From NCBI RefSeq assembly GCF_001039355.2, contig NW_019775697.1, positions 184,748-248,747 of the forward strand: a stretch of 64,000 nucleotides of DNA. Reading direction: 5' to 3'. A model generated the notes under the pieces. It was not told the origin of the DNA, did no database searches, and saw only the letters and a program-made list of their open reading frames with translations. Shown here in pieces: positions 1-12,806 of this stretch. The DNA is from Lingula anatina. Lineage: Eukaryota > Brachiopoda > Lingulata > Lingulida > Lingulidae. The number at the start of each line of letters is the position of its first letter. Position 1 is the stretch's first letter. Both the position numbers and the translations under genes were made by a program.

Positions 1-3000
1 AGACAGTGACTCAGCCAGTACTGAAGAATATTCTTCAGCAAAATTAAATGGGTTCAGGATTATTTTACCTCAACCTTTTTCAAATGAAGTGTTTTCAAAG
101 AATTTATTCTATAATGTTGTTTTTTCATCCTGGCAGATTTATATTCTTTATAAGAAAACATGATGGCATTAATTGTAGCCATTTAACCCAATTTTACTAC
201 ATTTCCACGTGTGATGTAATGCCAAAACCACATAGGTGTGTGCAGTATGAATCACTGACATGAAAAATACATCTATGGACTCTTAAATCAGAAAGGTGTG
301 TGTTCTACGCAAGATCATGTAATGATGAAAAAAACCTTCTTAAATTCCAATTATGTCATTACTCAAGAAGTTCCAATAAATAAATGTAAGTTCAAATAAT
401 CACCTACAATGTGATACATATCTAATCTATATTTCTGTAAATGAAAACCAAGGGGAATGAAAATATTCACTGATAATGACAAAGAGGAAAAAGCTTTTTA
501 TGTTGTTCATCAAATTTAATAGAACACTACCTATAGGGCATTAAGTCAAATTAAGTCAAACATCAGATGTTAGGGAGTTAATCCAAAATACAAATATGTT
601 TTTCTTTTGTCTTTTAAGAACTTATCTACTACTTAATCTTTCACTGCCAAACTTAAAACAGTTTTCATGATGTTGAAAAAACTACAGACTGAGATGTAAA
701 TCCAAAACCCTTCTACAAAAACTTTTGGGAACTTGGATATCAACGTTTGTTTTAAAATTTTTATGTGCAGCAAACTGTTAATGGCAAGTAATTTGAAGAA
801 AGATATAATACTTGCATGTTTTATTTTGAAATCAAAATGCTTTATCTAGTAGAGAACTTAGTACATAAATTTTCGCTGTAAAGAATATCTTGTTCGCTTC
901 ATGATAACCGATGTAGACCCAAACTGACCCTGAACTGGAGAAACCCTTCCACAATGTACACAGCACCAGTTTATTCAAATAATAGGTTTACCGATTAGAT
1001 CAGAACCTGTTCTCCAAGTTACCTGTACCAAAACTTTGCCTATATTACATACCTGGATAACCTCAAACAATAATTGTGTCAAACTGCAAATACGAAGGTG
1101 GTTTATTTTTCATAGGGGTGCATACATTTTATCTAGAAGAAGTCTGACACGAGGTAACTTCGTTACGAAGTCACTGGTGTGTTTTATAACCTTCCAGTAT
1201 CAGAATTTAACATGCTCGTGGTTTAACCCAAATACCTAACAACTTAAAACAACGTGAGAGCAAGGAGGGTGTTTTTTTTTCTTCGTCTCTCCTCCACACA
1301 AAACCCCTAGACTCAATTGCAAACAAATCTTTATGTTCTTTTTAAAATTTATTATACCCAAGTGTTCCTAATAAAATACTTTGCTTAGAAAAAACATTTG
1401 AAAGATGTGAGAACTGTTTTCAAGTTCTAGTCACAGCAATAAATTTTAATTTCGTGACTCATTTAAGACAAAGTTCAACAATATGTAACTTGGGAGAAAT
1501 TTGCCAATTAAAAATTAAGTTCTACTTGAGTGCTAGTGAAACCACAAAAAGTCTTTAATAGATCTCTTAAATCGATGACATCCATTTTGAAAAATGTTCC
1601 TTTTTTTGTATCAAGAAAACTGTCTCATCATTTTAACATTATTCAGAGCAAAAGAATCATTTCCTTATAAAAGAGAGGGGCAATATGCACCCACTGACAT
1701 GATGTTGTTGGATATATTGCCTGAATATCAAATTGCTATACTTCAATGTACTGTTTAATTAATACTGTTACATGTACAATTTGTTGACCACAAACGTACT
1801 ACAGGATAGGATGATAGCAAGCCAGTCATTCTTCCTCATTTTTGGGTAAAATATACATCTTAATTTCATGCATATATATACTTCTTTCCATACTCTACCA
1901 GGGTCACAGAGACAACTGTTTTCTGCATTTTTCTGTACTGTCCAGCCCAAAATTTTACAAACAAATGATAATAAGAGTACAAAACCTTGATCATCACCCA
2001 GCTAGTCTCTGTTACAGAGTGTAGTATTCATCACCAGCAGGAATAACATTAAAAATAAATGTCAGGTGTAACGTTGGCTGTATGCTGTAGCTAGCAGCAG
2101 GGGACTGTCTGCTTCAATATACACATGTATTCATTGGAACACTGAATAGTCTATAAAATACAATGGATATAATTGCTGCATTATGCCTTTTATAAACTGC
2201 CCCTAAATAAAAAATTATGTATCTACCATCAACAAAGTTTTGTCCAGTAGAACAACAAATCTGCCAGTTGATGAACAATATCAGGCACGTAGCCAGCAAT
2301 TTAAGAAAGGGGGCGTCTTTTCTGAAAAAGTGGATCTTTTACCATAAAATCCTCATGTCACTAGATCAACTTTTATGCAGAGTGGACCTTTTCCCCGCAA
2401 AAGAGGTGGTTCTTTCAAACCCCCCCCCCCCCGAACCCTCCCCCCCTGGCTGTGAGCCTGGATATATACATTCACTAAATTCTACATGACATGGTCCATA
2501 GGTTCTGGATCTCAAGCACCAAATCCAAACTACTTCATAATCTTTTTAATGCAAACTTGCCAGAAAATCATGGTTACTCTCAAGGTGAACATAAAAACAT
2601 ATCCATGAGACATTATCAATCATTGTGGCTTGGTTGGAAAGTATACTCAACTACAGTATAGAACTAAAAAGGTAGTTGAGTATATCACCTATGTAAAGAA
2701 AAAAAAGAAGCATATAGCATGGCATGATAGTGGTACAAAACAGGTCAAATGTTTCGTAAGGTGCTATAAAAACTTGTAAAAACATTCCCAAAAAGAAAAA
2801 CAGCTGAAGGACTGGTTGCCCCATCCCAGGCAGGGTAAGCATTGTGTTCAGTTAGCTTGGTAGTTCATTTTTGTTTGCAAGACAGCTTTAGTGAAGTTCT
2901 ATTTGATTATTGGGGTCTGGGCAGCAGAGCTGCAACTGCTTGGGTCTTTTGATATAAAATCAGCCACGGGTGAAGTAAAAACAATGTTTAACTTGGCTTC

Positions 3001-4096
3001 TCCTGGCTGGAATTTGACACACAGCTAGCAAAAACAAACAAACAACAATGAAAAGCTAGTGTGCCGAAGACTTCCAGCCAGATTAAACAACAGGGTCCAG
3101 ACATATATACGGCCAAGTTAACCACCTTGGTCACCAAAACAAGAACATAAATGGACATTTGAAATCAGTAAGAAATTCTTTTCCCCAAGGCATTAGAAAT
3201 TATTTTCATAAGGACCACAATTTGGTCAGAGGCCCTATGTGAAAGGCATGTCTCAATTACTAAAATATCATGATTTAAGTTTAAAGATCATGAAGCTAGT
3301 TATGCTAAACTGCATTTGAACTTCCACTTATAATAACTTCAATAACGTGTTCCACATTTTATAGTTTCAGTTATGTAATTTAAATACTGATACATGAGCA
3401 ATGTATGGTTTTGCTGTGGAGGTGTTCCCATACGGTACAATTCACTTGTAATGTACATATTCTATAACATAATCCCCCACCTAATACATATGGCCATTTA
3501 CATAAAAATAAAATACCTACAACATCAACATCAAAATTCTGGAACATCTAAAATTGTACATGAATGAAACAAACTGTCACTTCAAAATACATCAAAGAAC
3601 ATCGCCATAAAACATATACTGTGATAGTTGATAAAGACTGAAAATAAAATGATTAGAAAAAGAGTGCTTTGTTATTTTTTAATAAACTAAGAGACTATAG
3701 AGACTTACAGATTAACATACAAAGTACCAGGCAGATATTTACACCTGTAAACATTTAGCAACAAGTGAGGCAATGTTCTTAGTCATCCAGTAAAACTGGA
3801 ATCAAGCATAAGTATATATAGATCAAATTCTAGCAATTAGGTGATTAATCATTGATTTTTACCACACAGGTTCCCGAATTTGATTTACATACATTCTTGA
3901 TTAAACAGCAAGGTTCACAAACAAAAAATTACAAAGACAGCTAAAAATGTTCACATAAAAGAAAAAAAATTCCAGGATGGATCAATGTTTATTATTGAAA
4001 AGTGCTGCTATGGCCCAAGGGAAAAATGTTACTCCAAATAAAAACTGCGAAGGACAAACAACTAAGTTCACGCTTATGAGTCAGTTGCAACTAGGT
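1..4096. other. AT-rich stretch without a recognisable gene
   Basis: I find no ORF or exon set here that I can support. The stretch lies downstream, on the minus strand, of the small gene whose exons sit at 4.2-5.6 kb, so it may hold that gene's 3' UTR or a long intron leading to exons beyond the window. It contains one degenerate miniature transposon copy (2282-2460) and a run of about 14 C at 2421-2432 within it. Otherwise I see only low-complexity AT-rich sequence. Confidence 0.5.
2282..2460. mobile_element. Degenerate MITE copy (same family as 37457-37626)
   Basis: The left end CAGGCACGTAGCCAGC and the right end CCTGGCTGTGAGCCTG are imperfect inverted copies of each other. The internal text (a CTGAAAAAGTGGA..CTTTTACCATAAAATCCTC block, a GAGTGGACCTTTTCC block and C-rich right third) matches the intact copy at 37457-37626 in the same orientation. 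Flanks AATAT and GATAT look like a decayed 5-bp target duplication. It encodes no protein, so it is a non-autonomous DNA transposon. Confidence 0.75.
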
Positions 4097-5566
4097 CTAC
4101 AGGTGTAAAACAAAAGCAACACACAACACTGGAAACAAATTGGACAAGTGGAATAATTATACTGTGCATAACACAAAACTAAGGTCTCTATAGGAGCAAA
4201 TTGTATACCTTCTTCCTCCTCCACAGTTTCATCAAGGTAAAAGTCTGCAACAAGGCAATTTTGTTAAAGAGGTATTATTTAAAATATAAGATTTTTTAAA
4301 AAATTTACGAGATGAAGAACCAGACAACATTTATTGGAGTAGACAGCTATAAATCAGGCTACACGTGTAGGCATTAATTTGTGCCCTTGTTAAATGTTAG
4401 GAGGTTACTAAAAGTCCAGTATATTTTTGTAGGTTACTAGGATATATAGTTTAGGTCACTAGTATTCTTAACAACCAAATAGATTTGTGCATTATTAATA
4501 TAAAAAGAGGATAATAATCATACTAGTTACATAATACAATGTAATTTTGATGACAAGTACATATACATTCAGTTTTCATTGGTTGGATGGTTGGGATTAA
4601 GTTTTGTTCTTGCAAAGTTTTATTTTTTTCCCTGAGATAGCGCTAGCACTCGCCAATTTAGCCAAATGCTAAAACTGACTTAATTTGGCTAAACAAAAAG
4701 GACTTGATTTGGCAAATTTTAGTCAAATTAAAGCTATTTTCATAAGAAATTGACAAAAAAGTGATGATTTGGCTAAGTGAAAAAAATTGCTAGCGCTACC
4801 GCAGTTTCCACATACATGAAGTATTAAAAAGGGGACAAAGACAAAGAAAAGTTGGAACATAAAGCAAAAGAGGAGACATTTTCTATTTTTGATTTGTTCA
4901 GTATCTCAGTAATGTCAATATTGTACATCCCTCACAAGTGTGAGTATACTACGAGTAACTATTTCACTTAAAATTTAATCCCACTAGTATACAAGCAAGT
5001 ATCTTCTATAGTTTCAAAATTTAAAATCTGAACCTTTCCCTCTTCCACTTTTTTTCACTATTATATTATTCAGCTTGTAAATTTGTCAATATGTGATCAA
5101 AGAATACAAATACAGAGTACATACATATGTATTAGTATACAGTATATAACTACTGGTAGTATATACAGTGAATGTAAATGGTGGAAAATCTTATACCATT
5201 TTCTTTATATTCTTTACACGGGCTGTTTGAAAACTGATTGAGAGCATGTAAAGGTGATATGTCTACTTTTGTCTGGCCGAAGTTTACCTGTATAGATAGA
5301 CTGCCCTTCACTGAACTGTATAAATTAGTGAGTACAGTATACATGTATGTATGAGTATTGACAACGTAACGTCCGTTCTACTAAATAGATGTTATCAAGA
5401 ACTTACCCCTCAATCTGTCTGCTCTTTTCTTGTAGAAGATGTCCGTTTCTATGTCTTGTTTGTGGGTTGAAATGTACTCTTTGATGATCCGCTGTGCATG
5501 CTCTTCAATAAGACGTTCCTTTTCACTGTTGTCCATTTCAGTTTGTCCGAGCAACTTTTCAGCCAT
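4097..5566 (-). CDS. Small acidic/basic protein of unknown function, 5' exons (possibly partial)
   Basis: Exon 1 (5407-5566) starts with ATG in a good context (CCAAAATGG) and encodes 53 residues beginning MAEKLLGQTEMDNSEKERL, rich in charged residues and probably helical. It ends in phase 1 at a consensus donor G|GTAAGT. A second exon (4209-4244) follows a TTGCAG acceptor, restores frame and reads DFYLDETVEEEE before GTATAC. A good acceptor at 4129 would allow a short last exon (4097-4128) ending in TAG, giving about 75 aa, but its hydrophobic tail is not convincing; the remaining exons may lie off the window. I do not recognise the family. The two-exon frame agreement supports a real gene; the end is a guess. 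Confidence 0.55.
4638..4798. mobile_element. Small terminal-inverted-repeat element, candidate MITE
   Basis: TAGCGCTAGCA at 4638-4648 is matched by its exact reverse complement TGCTAGCGCTA at 4788-4798. Just inside, AATTTAGCCAAAT on the left and GATTTGGCTAAG on the right are a second inverted pair. The interior is AT-rich with repeated TTTGGC/TTTAGTCAAAT words and no ORF. I see no target-site duplication. Confidence 0.45.
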
Positions 5567-5800
5567 TTTGGCAATGTAACAGCTGACAACAACCTCTTTT
5601 CCAAAATGTACGTCTTATCTTAGCTGTGATAACATTTATAACGCAATGAAGAGCATGACAGTTCAAAAAGTACCTCTGTTCCGGCTCCGGCGGCGATGCA
5701 TGACTCTCTCTGCGGTGAGTGGGAAACACCTCGAAATGTTGACCTACAATATACGTTTAAAGAAAATCATGTGACTGGTCATGTGACGTATTAACATTTC
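5567..5800 (-). promoter_or_regulatory. Putative promoter of the small minus-strand gene
   Basis: This is the locally GC-richer sequence directly upstream of the ATG at 5566, with CGGCTCCGGCGGCG near 5684-5697. Two copies of TCATGTGAC lie at 5767-5775 and 5779-5787, 12 bp apart, i.e. about one helical turn. TCATGTGA is the M-box/E-box form bound by MITF/TFE-type bHLH-ZIP factors. Promoter activity is inferred from position only. Confidence 0.4.
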
Positions 5801-7076
5801 AACGGGAGAACGGTTCCACAGACCCAGCTTTCAGAGGCGAGTTGCTTGTACAGCATTGAGCAATGAAGCAAATTTAATGTGTATAATTAAATATTAACAT
5901 GAGACGCCAAAAACTTCACTAGCTGTAGAATTTTTTTAAATCCAGATCACGCTAGACAACCGAAACTGAAATTCGACCAGGTCCCAATGCCTACAAACAA
6001 TTTTTGAAGTTGACAATGGGTGTAAGGAAGTATAGAACGTACATCCGTTTCACTTTGTAACTTTAGTCTTCGGACGTTCACATCATGAATGCCCATTCAC
6101 GACACAGCACACCTGATGAGCCAAATGGGCTTTGTCAAAGCGGAAAATGATTTTTCTTTTCATACAATTTAGTTATGACTAACTACATGTATGGCAAATT
6201 TCGTCATAGTCACAAGTTAGTAGATTCCTCAATAGAACGTCATGCATGCGCCATTCTTTCAGAAACAATTATCTTTTTTTTTTTGGTCATAATGACATTA
6301 CAGTTGTCATCATCATGCCCTTTGCTATCCCTATCCAAATATACTTCTTTTGAGAAAATACGTTTCGTCTTTGTTTTTATAATTATGGAATAATCATAAG
6401 CTAGGTCATTTTTACATAACGTACGTACCCCATACCCCCTAAATTGAAGTTAACTTTATAGGTTGGGGTATGAACAAACAGCCTAGTTTCTTCAAAATCT
6501 TAATATTTTATGAAGAATATAATGGCCTTTATAGGCCTATGTACCATTATTGTACAATGATCAGTTGCATGGTAATATGACAAATTGCGTCAATCTGGCA
6601 ATTAAGGAGGCATTTAATGTAAATTCATCAAACATACATTAAAACCCCGCTATTTATGCTGATAAAACGCGGCAAGCGTACGAAAGGAATGTAGCAGAGA
6701 AACACTTGGACCTATATATGTAGGGCGATTAAAACTTATTAATCCTTTAAAAAGCCATCATAAAATAAACATTTCTGTCTAACAGTTCCAAACGATGCTA
6801 ATGATAATATCTTGTTCAACAATAAAGAAGACATGGAAACCATAACTGAAGACAGGGTGGGGAAGTCACGTGTGTTGACCAAATTACCGGGGTAATAGCA
6901 ACTTTCATATCAAGTATATATACCTTGTACAAAAACACAGGGTTATTTATTATTTCAAGTTGGCATCACCAGCGATTGTTTGGATCACGTAGATGAGGAC
7001 GTAGGGCAAGGGTCAGGAGATGAGGGTGGGGTGGGGGTAGTAAGAGTGGGGGGGGGCAGTAAGGGAGATTATAGGG
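5801..7076. other. Intergenic sequence, no gene seen
   Basis: No ORF longer than about 70 codons looks coding. A G-rich patch lies at about 7010-7060 (several runs of 4-7 G). Nothing else is supported. Confidence 0.5.
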
Positions 7077-7504
7077 TAGAAGGGTAGTGGCATCGTGAGA
7101 GGGATTCTTGTAAGGAGGATAATGAAAGGAGAGATGCCATGCCATTATCATTATTCAACCTTTTAACGCCTGTTTATTGTTCTTTCCTTCTCTTAGATTC
7201 ATCGGTTGAAGCTAACCCATGAAAATCGAAGGAAATAACTGTTTATTGCAACTTTGACTATCGTACGTATTTACAACCAGTCTAAGTTTNCTAGAAGGGT
7301 AGTGGTATCGTGAGAAGGATTCTTGTAAGGAGGATAATGAAAGGAGAGATGCCATGCCATTATCATTATTCAACCTTTTAACGATTGTATACTGTTCTTT
7401 CCTTCTCTTAGATTCATCGGTTGAAGCTAACCCATGAAAATCGAAGGAAATAACTGTTTATTGCAACTTTGACTATCGTACGTATTTACAACCAGTCTAA
7501 GTTT
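7077..7504. repeat. 213-bp direct duplication across a single N
   Basis: Positions 7077-7289 and 7292-7504 are copies of equal length, with about six substitutions by my reading, placed head to tail. The only ambiguous base of the region (N at 7290) sits at the junction. This is either a recent tandem duplication or, more likely, an assembly join of two overlapping haplotype contigs. Confidence 0.85.
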
Positions 7505-7939
7505 CTCCTGCAACAGAATAAATGTCGATGGAAAGTTGGACTGCACAGTAACGAAGACTCAGTTTTCATCTAACGTGCAAAGGCAAGACCTATTAATGTT
7601 TGCCAATGAGAGAAGTATATATTCTAAAGGAGACAGCATACTTATTCCAAAATAATTTACAAAAATGGGTAACATTCTGTAACTATATAAGATTAAAACG
7701 ATTAGACAAAAATAAATAAACAAAAATTTTCATTTCTAAATCCACACGGACTAAACCAACAGTAAGTTTTCAACGTAAGATATTTTCAAAATGTGGCTCT
7801 GTCATTTAAAAAAGGGGCAGGAAAAAATGATTCTCGTAATATTCTTTACTCATCAGCGTAATTTGCGACTTAAGTTCCAAAATCACTTAACTGTTGTAAT
7901 AATTTGACAGTGATTAACCTCCCTAACGCAGATGCTGCA

Positions 7940-8078
7940 TTTACCCTCTACCAGGGCGACAGATTGATTTTCCACAGATTGATATTCACAGATATGTCTA
8001 TAGATAAATAGACAGTCATTTTGGCTCTCAGTCAGCAAAAAATGTCCACAATAATAACTGCGGCCCTGGTAGAGGGTA
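7940..8078. mobile_element. MITE with inverted ends and 9-bp target duplication
   Basis: TACCCTCTACCAGGGC at 7942-7957 is the exact reverse complement of 8063-8078. The element is flanked by GATGCTGCA at 7931-7939 and again at 8079-8087, a perfect 9-bp direct repeat as expected for a target-site duplication. The 139-bp interior has no ORF, so this is a non-autonomous DNA transposon. A 9-bp duplication fits Mutator-like insertion better than hAT (8 bp), but the superfamily is a guess. Confidence 0.75.
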
Positions 8079-8087
8079 GATGCTGCA

Positions 8088-10344
8088 CACAGAGTTTCGT
8101 GTCAGTGTGGAGAACGAACAGTTCATTTTATCAATATACCATGTAACGACATGCGAACAATTTTATATAAGGTATTTACAAAACACTATACCCACTTTGG
8201 CCTCAAAACAACCGATGAAAGGTTTACTATCATTATTAAATCTCAAGAAGAAGAAACCCTCATCGCACTAGCTCAGTTTCTCTCCTCTTTTGCTAAGAGG
8301 GATCAAGAAGACAGTGCTACACCCATCGGCAATTGAGCAGTAGTAATAGAAACTAGAGTTAATTAATTAATGAATTTATTTATTTATCTATTATTAGTAA
8401 ATAATCTTACTCATTGTAATTGTTTAATAGCATATTCACTAAAATTATATTTATATTGTCATTTTCATCCACCCAGGTGGATGCATACGAAATAAAATGA
8501 AGTGAAATTAACAATTTATATATATTAAGAAAAATACACCATTCTTATCAAGGATGTATGTTGATTCCGGAAATTAGAGAAATATAAACAAAAGGTGATG
8601 TGACTATAATACAATTTAAAGAGCAAGGATGTCGGTTACATGTCTGATAAGGTCCGTTTGAAAACCATGGAAGCCAGGTGTGTCGGTTTTTTTTTTCTAC
8701 AGACTCATTTTGTGTTTAGTTACAGGTTAATCACACGTACAGGCATTTTCCTCGGGGCTGAACACTCACCCGAAGAAAAAAAACGCATTGGTGGGGGTCA
8801 TTTTGAGCAAGAACGTTAACGTATTTACGTAAAAAGTATGAAGAAACCTAAAAATGAGTGTGTTAAGTGTAAGTCTTCTTTTTTCTTGTGAAATGCCACG
8901 CACTAATGAAACAAAAGTCTGCCGCATTGTATGTTCACTATAAATAATGTTTTATTTTAAGTTTAATGTATATAGCAGTACCTATAACCCTGACACAAGG
9001 CACATAATTATTTTACACATTAGGCCTTTTTAGGGGTTTGTATGTCAATAGGATTATGATTGATACATGTAGGTTGCCCACAAGGAACTCATGGGAAACA
9101 TCTTGATTAGTTCAATTTGTTTGCCTGTCTCAAGTTTTATGATCTCTCGCATAAATATGGAGATTATTAATCAGAGTCAGATTTCGTTGCATAATGGAAC
9201 CCACTCCCTGCAGATAATACATCCTCAGCCGTGACGAGAGCTTGGGTTTCAACAGCTTGCTGAAAGTTTATTGTTGCAGTAGTTGAGATTTTGATTGTGT
9301 TGACTTGTTGAAGCAGGATTGGGTGCGTGTTGAATATCACAGTGGCAAGAACTCTCTATGTCTTTTTGCTAGAGCGGAATTTCAGACAATAGATTCACCG
9401 GCTAAAAAAAAAAAAAAATCCTGGCTGAAGACCAACCTGTCCTCTTGCGGCATATTAGTTTAAACAATGATGATGTAACTGGGCCTACTGACGAAAAGGA
9501 AAACCATCACCAGAATTTTGGAGCCTTGACTCTCCTGAAAATTAGGGGCCTGTCATTATTTATATCATCCAAGTTATCTTTTCATAAATATGTTTCGCTT
9601 TTCTACTGGGATGCATTTTCAAAACCATTGTACGAGGATCAAAGAAGTCTGAATCAAGGAAAATAGTAAATAGTTAAATTTTCAGGAGTAGAGCAAAGGG
9701 AGTCATAATCGAGATCTGAGGGCAACACAGAATATGGGAATCGGATTTAAACGTTTTATTGCCTAACCCTGATGATGGTATGTGTGTCTTACAGAAATAT
9801 GAATATTTAAATAATTGTTACGCTGTTCGATCGAGCAAATATTTTCCTGTTGATATATCGACATTAAATGTGGCTGTTGTGGACTCCAGTGTCATTGCGC
9901 ATTACCTTCTTAATCCAGCCTGAGGACACCCATTTTACAATATTCTATAATCTGTGGCATAACCAACTAATTGCCGCACTATTGGTATTGTAAATCAATG
10001 AGGATAACGGTGTGAGGTAACATGATGCGTTTGTACGCCAAGTGCCACGTTGTGCCTTGTCTTTGCTAATGAATGCATTGAATAACTTGTCCGACAGAAA
10101 TGTTACTGAGGATTCTGTTGTGCATTATTAATTGCACATTGCATCAAAATCACTTCTCGTACCACTATGCGGTGGGATATTTGAACCTACGGTAATTTTT
10201 TTCCAATGGTAAACAAAAACATTGTCTTGGAATTAATTGTCTGTATATCTAAGTATGGTGGGGTATATGTGAAGCAGTGTATTGTGTATTATAATTCAAA
10301 GATGGAGAGCTTAGCATATTTCCCCGGCATGAGCTGCGTTGCAA
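8088..10344. other. Intergenic sequence, no gene seen
   Basis: AT-rich sequence with short chance ORFs only. It has a run of A at about 9403-9417. I see no exon with paired splice sites. Confidence 0.5.
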
Positions 10345-10567
10345 TGAGCCCCCTTTACACTGGACGACGTCCTTTCTGCGTCCCGTAGTACGACCCTGTT
10401 TGAGAGTGAAAAAAATAATACTTTACGTGCCGACAACTGGCCGATCATTAAGCATTCTCTCTGCAACCAAAGCGATGCTTTTACCTCATTTCTACGACCT
10501 CAGCGATGCTAGTTTCATGGTCACACAAAGGACGCAGAAAGGACGCCGTCCAGTGTAAAAGGGCCTC
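10345..10567. mobile_element. MITE with about 39-bp terminal inverted repeats
   Basis: The left arm (about 10345-10382, containing TTTACACTGGACG and CGTCCTTTCTGCGTCC) is repeated inverted at 10529-10567 with about three mismatches. About 145 bp without an ORF separates the arms. No clear target-site duplication is visible. Long inverted ends with a short non-coding core are typical of a non-autonomous DNA transposon. Confidence 0.75.
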
Positions 10568-12800
10568 AAATCAATGTCCCCCGCTTCCATGTAACATGTT
10601 GTGAAAATGAGGGAGGCATAAAGAGATAAGAACAAAATTACACATTATTCACAAAATTTATCGAAATGTTGAAGCAGAGTTTTGTTCATTTTGACATTTT
10701 AAAGGCATTTATTGTCTATGTTTATTCAAAAATATTTATATGTCTGTTCTGCTTGATACATAGGGGTGCGAGCAGAAGCGCCTGCGAGCACGCTCTTTTG
10801 TCCAACTATATCAATCTATAATCTATACAGTAAAATTCTGTCCAGTTCGACCTTACAGTGTGGGCAGAGCACGCATTAACTCCATTTCAAGGCCTCCCAA
10901 CGATAACCATCTTTCTTTCTTCCTTCCTTTTTTTTTTTTAATCTTGGTTTGTAAAATCCAAAAGGCGGAAAAGTAGCGAGGCACGTGTACAAATACATTT
11001 CTAAGTAAGGCGGGAATAGCAAGAAAACATAAAGGTGATGGAGGATCTGCAAATATGATCACCAAGAACTATCTTATGAAGCTGAGTCTTGGATATTTAT
11101 CAAGCCTCTATGATAACGACAGGTGCTTCTTTTCCTGTTCACAAAATGTCATATTCACGACGTGAAATTACTTTTTAGAATCCATCTCGTGCAAATGACA
11201 ATAAAGGTTGTATTCAATGATTTGGCTTACGGACGTTTTTTTTTTCGCAAGCTTAAGAAATTCGTTTATCAATTTCTTTTTATGTTTATCATAGTTCAAC
11301 AACAACAGATATAAAAGATCAACAACAGATATAAAAGATCAATACATTTCAATATTGTATTTGATCAATGCAAAGTCTTAGAGATAACACCCTAAACAAA
11401 AACAAATGCACTTCTACGATTTACTTCACATCATTTTTAATCCACAATACTGCTTGCATTTTTATTTGCTTGATTAGAATGGGAAACATGCAAACGCGCA
11501 ATTTCAGTTTCTAGATAATTATTTTCTATTCGGGCACTTAAGATCGAATGTATCTATTATCGAGGAAAATGTATTGATCACTTTTAAATATTTAACAAAC
11601 CGGTGTCGATATTTTGCTGTATGCTCTTCTGACGTTAGTTGTATTTGTGTTTAATTATTGACGTGGCTGTGCCAAGGGTACCTGGTAGGTGTTTATTTTT
11701 ATGCTTTCAAATGCACGACAGACCCTTGTGATGCTTTCCAATTCGATATAATGGCCAGTTGGCTAGGGCAAGCTGTGAACTGCGCTGAAACACACGGCAT
11801 CCGAAGATGACATGCGGATCGTAAGCTATCTAGAACCGTAAGGAGTATCGCGTCCTGAGAGCGTTTGTCTACGGCAGATCTTATCAATCAGCCTCATCGT
11901 ACTACCACATTCTAACAGATCTTTGAGACTGTAAACGTCCATTTCAAGTTTATTGTGCGAGGACATAAGTATCAGAAATGGCATCACTTAATAGATTTTA
12001 TTCCTGAAGAGGACAAGCCATATCAAGTTTTACCATAAAAAGATCACTCATAAAAAGCAAAGCTAGTGCTTACTGTGATGACATTAATACCACTTTCCGT
12101 TTGTGCTAGCCATTTCGTGTTCAATCTAGACCCAAGCTGAAAGAGAACCATTCTGACTTGAAAACTAATCATAAACGATGACCATCAGGCGTCTGGTAAT
12201 GTAGAGTTTCAGTACGAATTGCTGTAGGCACTTACTCAGTCAAATGCTCTTGCGTTTTTTTATAAATAATATGATAATAACGACTGTCCCGGGACTCCTC
12301 TGAAGTTGGCATAAAATCCATTAATAGATAAATGTGGATTACAGGTTGGATTTAAAAGCTTTTTGCAGAAATCGAGTGCATTGTGACATTTTTCTGAATT
12401 AGTCGCTTTTTGTTGTCAGATTTGTGCGTGTCACCAAAAATATTGGCGGCCGCATCGTCTGCCACTTATTCTGAGATCCGGCGCTTTCGGCTCGATTGTT
12501 GTGAGAGAACGAAGTACAGCAATGCAGAGTACATTTTAACCCAAATCTATTACTGTCTCCCAGCTCGGCGGCTCAGACAGGGAGTGCCGTGCCGAGAATC
12601 GTCTGTGCCAGCAGACATTCAGCCCCGGGAAGCCGCTCATTATACCTGGAGATTGTTACTCAAAACAATACTGGAAATTATTTTCATAAGTGAACCTTAC
12701 ACAGGAAGACGGCCAATGATTTATGTCCCTGCAGTCAATTATCTCGAGTGGTAGCCTTAAATCGAAGTTATTTTTCTTCATTTTACCAAGTTGGCGTTTG
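10568..12800. other. Intergenic sequence upstream of the calcium-sensor gene
   Basis: No gene seen. A perfect 20-bp tandem duplication occurs near 11298-11340 (unit around CAACAACAGATATAAAAGAT). The part just upstream of 12913 probably contains the calcium-sensor promoter and 5' UTR, but I see no clear core promoter motif. Confidence 0.45.
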
Positions 12801-12806
12801 CTAAGA

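Noticed and set aside
2217-2489. 90-codon ORF with a Pro-rich end
   Set aside because: It spans the MITE copy; the prolines come from its C-run.
8080-8336. Overlapping 61-63 codon ORFs after the 7940-8078 MITE
   Set aside because: Short, overlap in two frames, no domain or splice evidence; first one begins inside the transposon end.
12410-12754. 114-codon plus-strand ORF upstream of the calcium-sensor start
   Set aside because: Lacks domain features and ends before the real ATG; probably promoter/5' UTR sequence.
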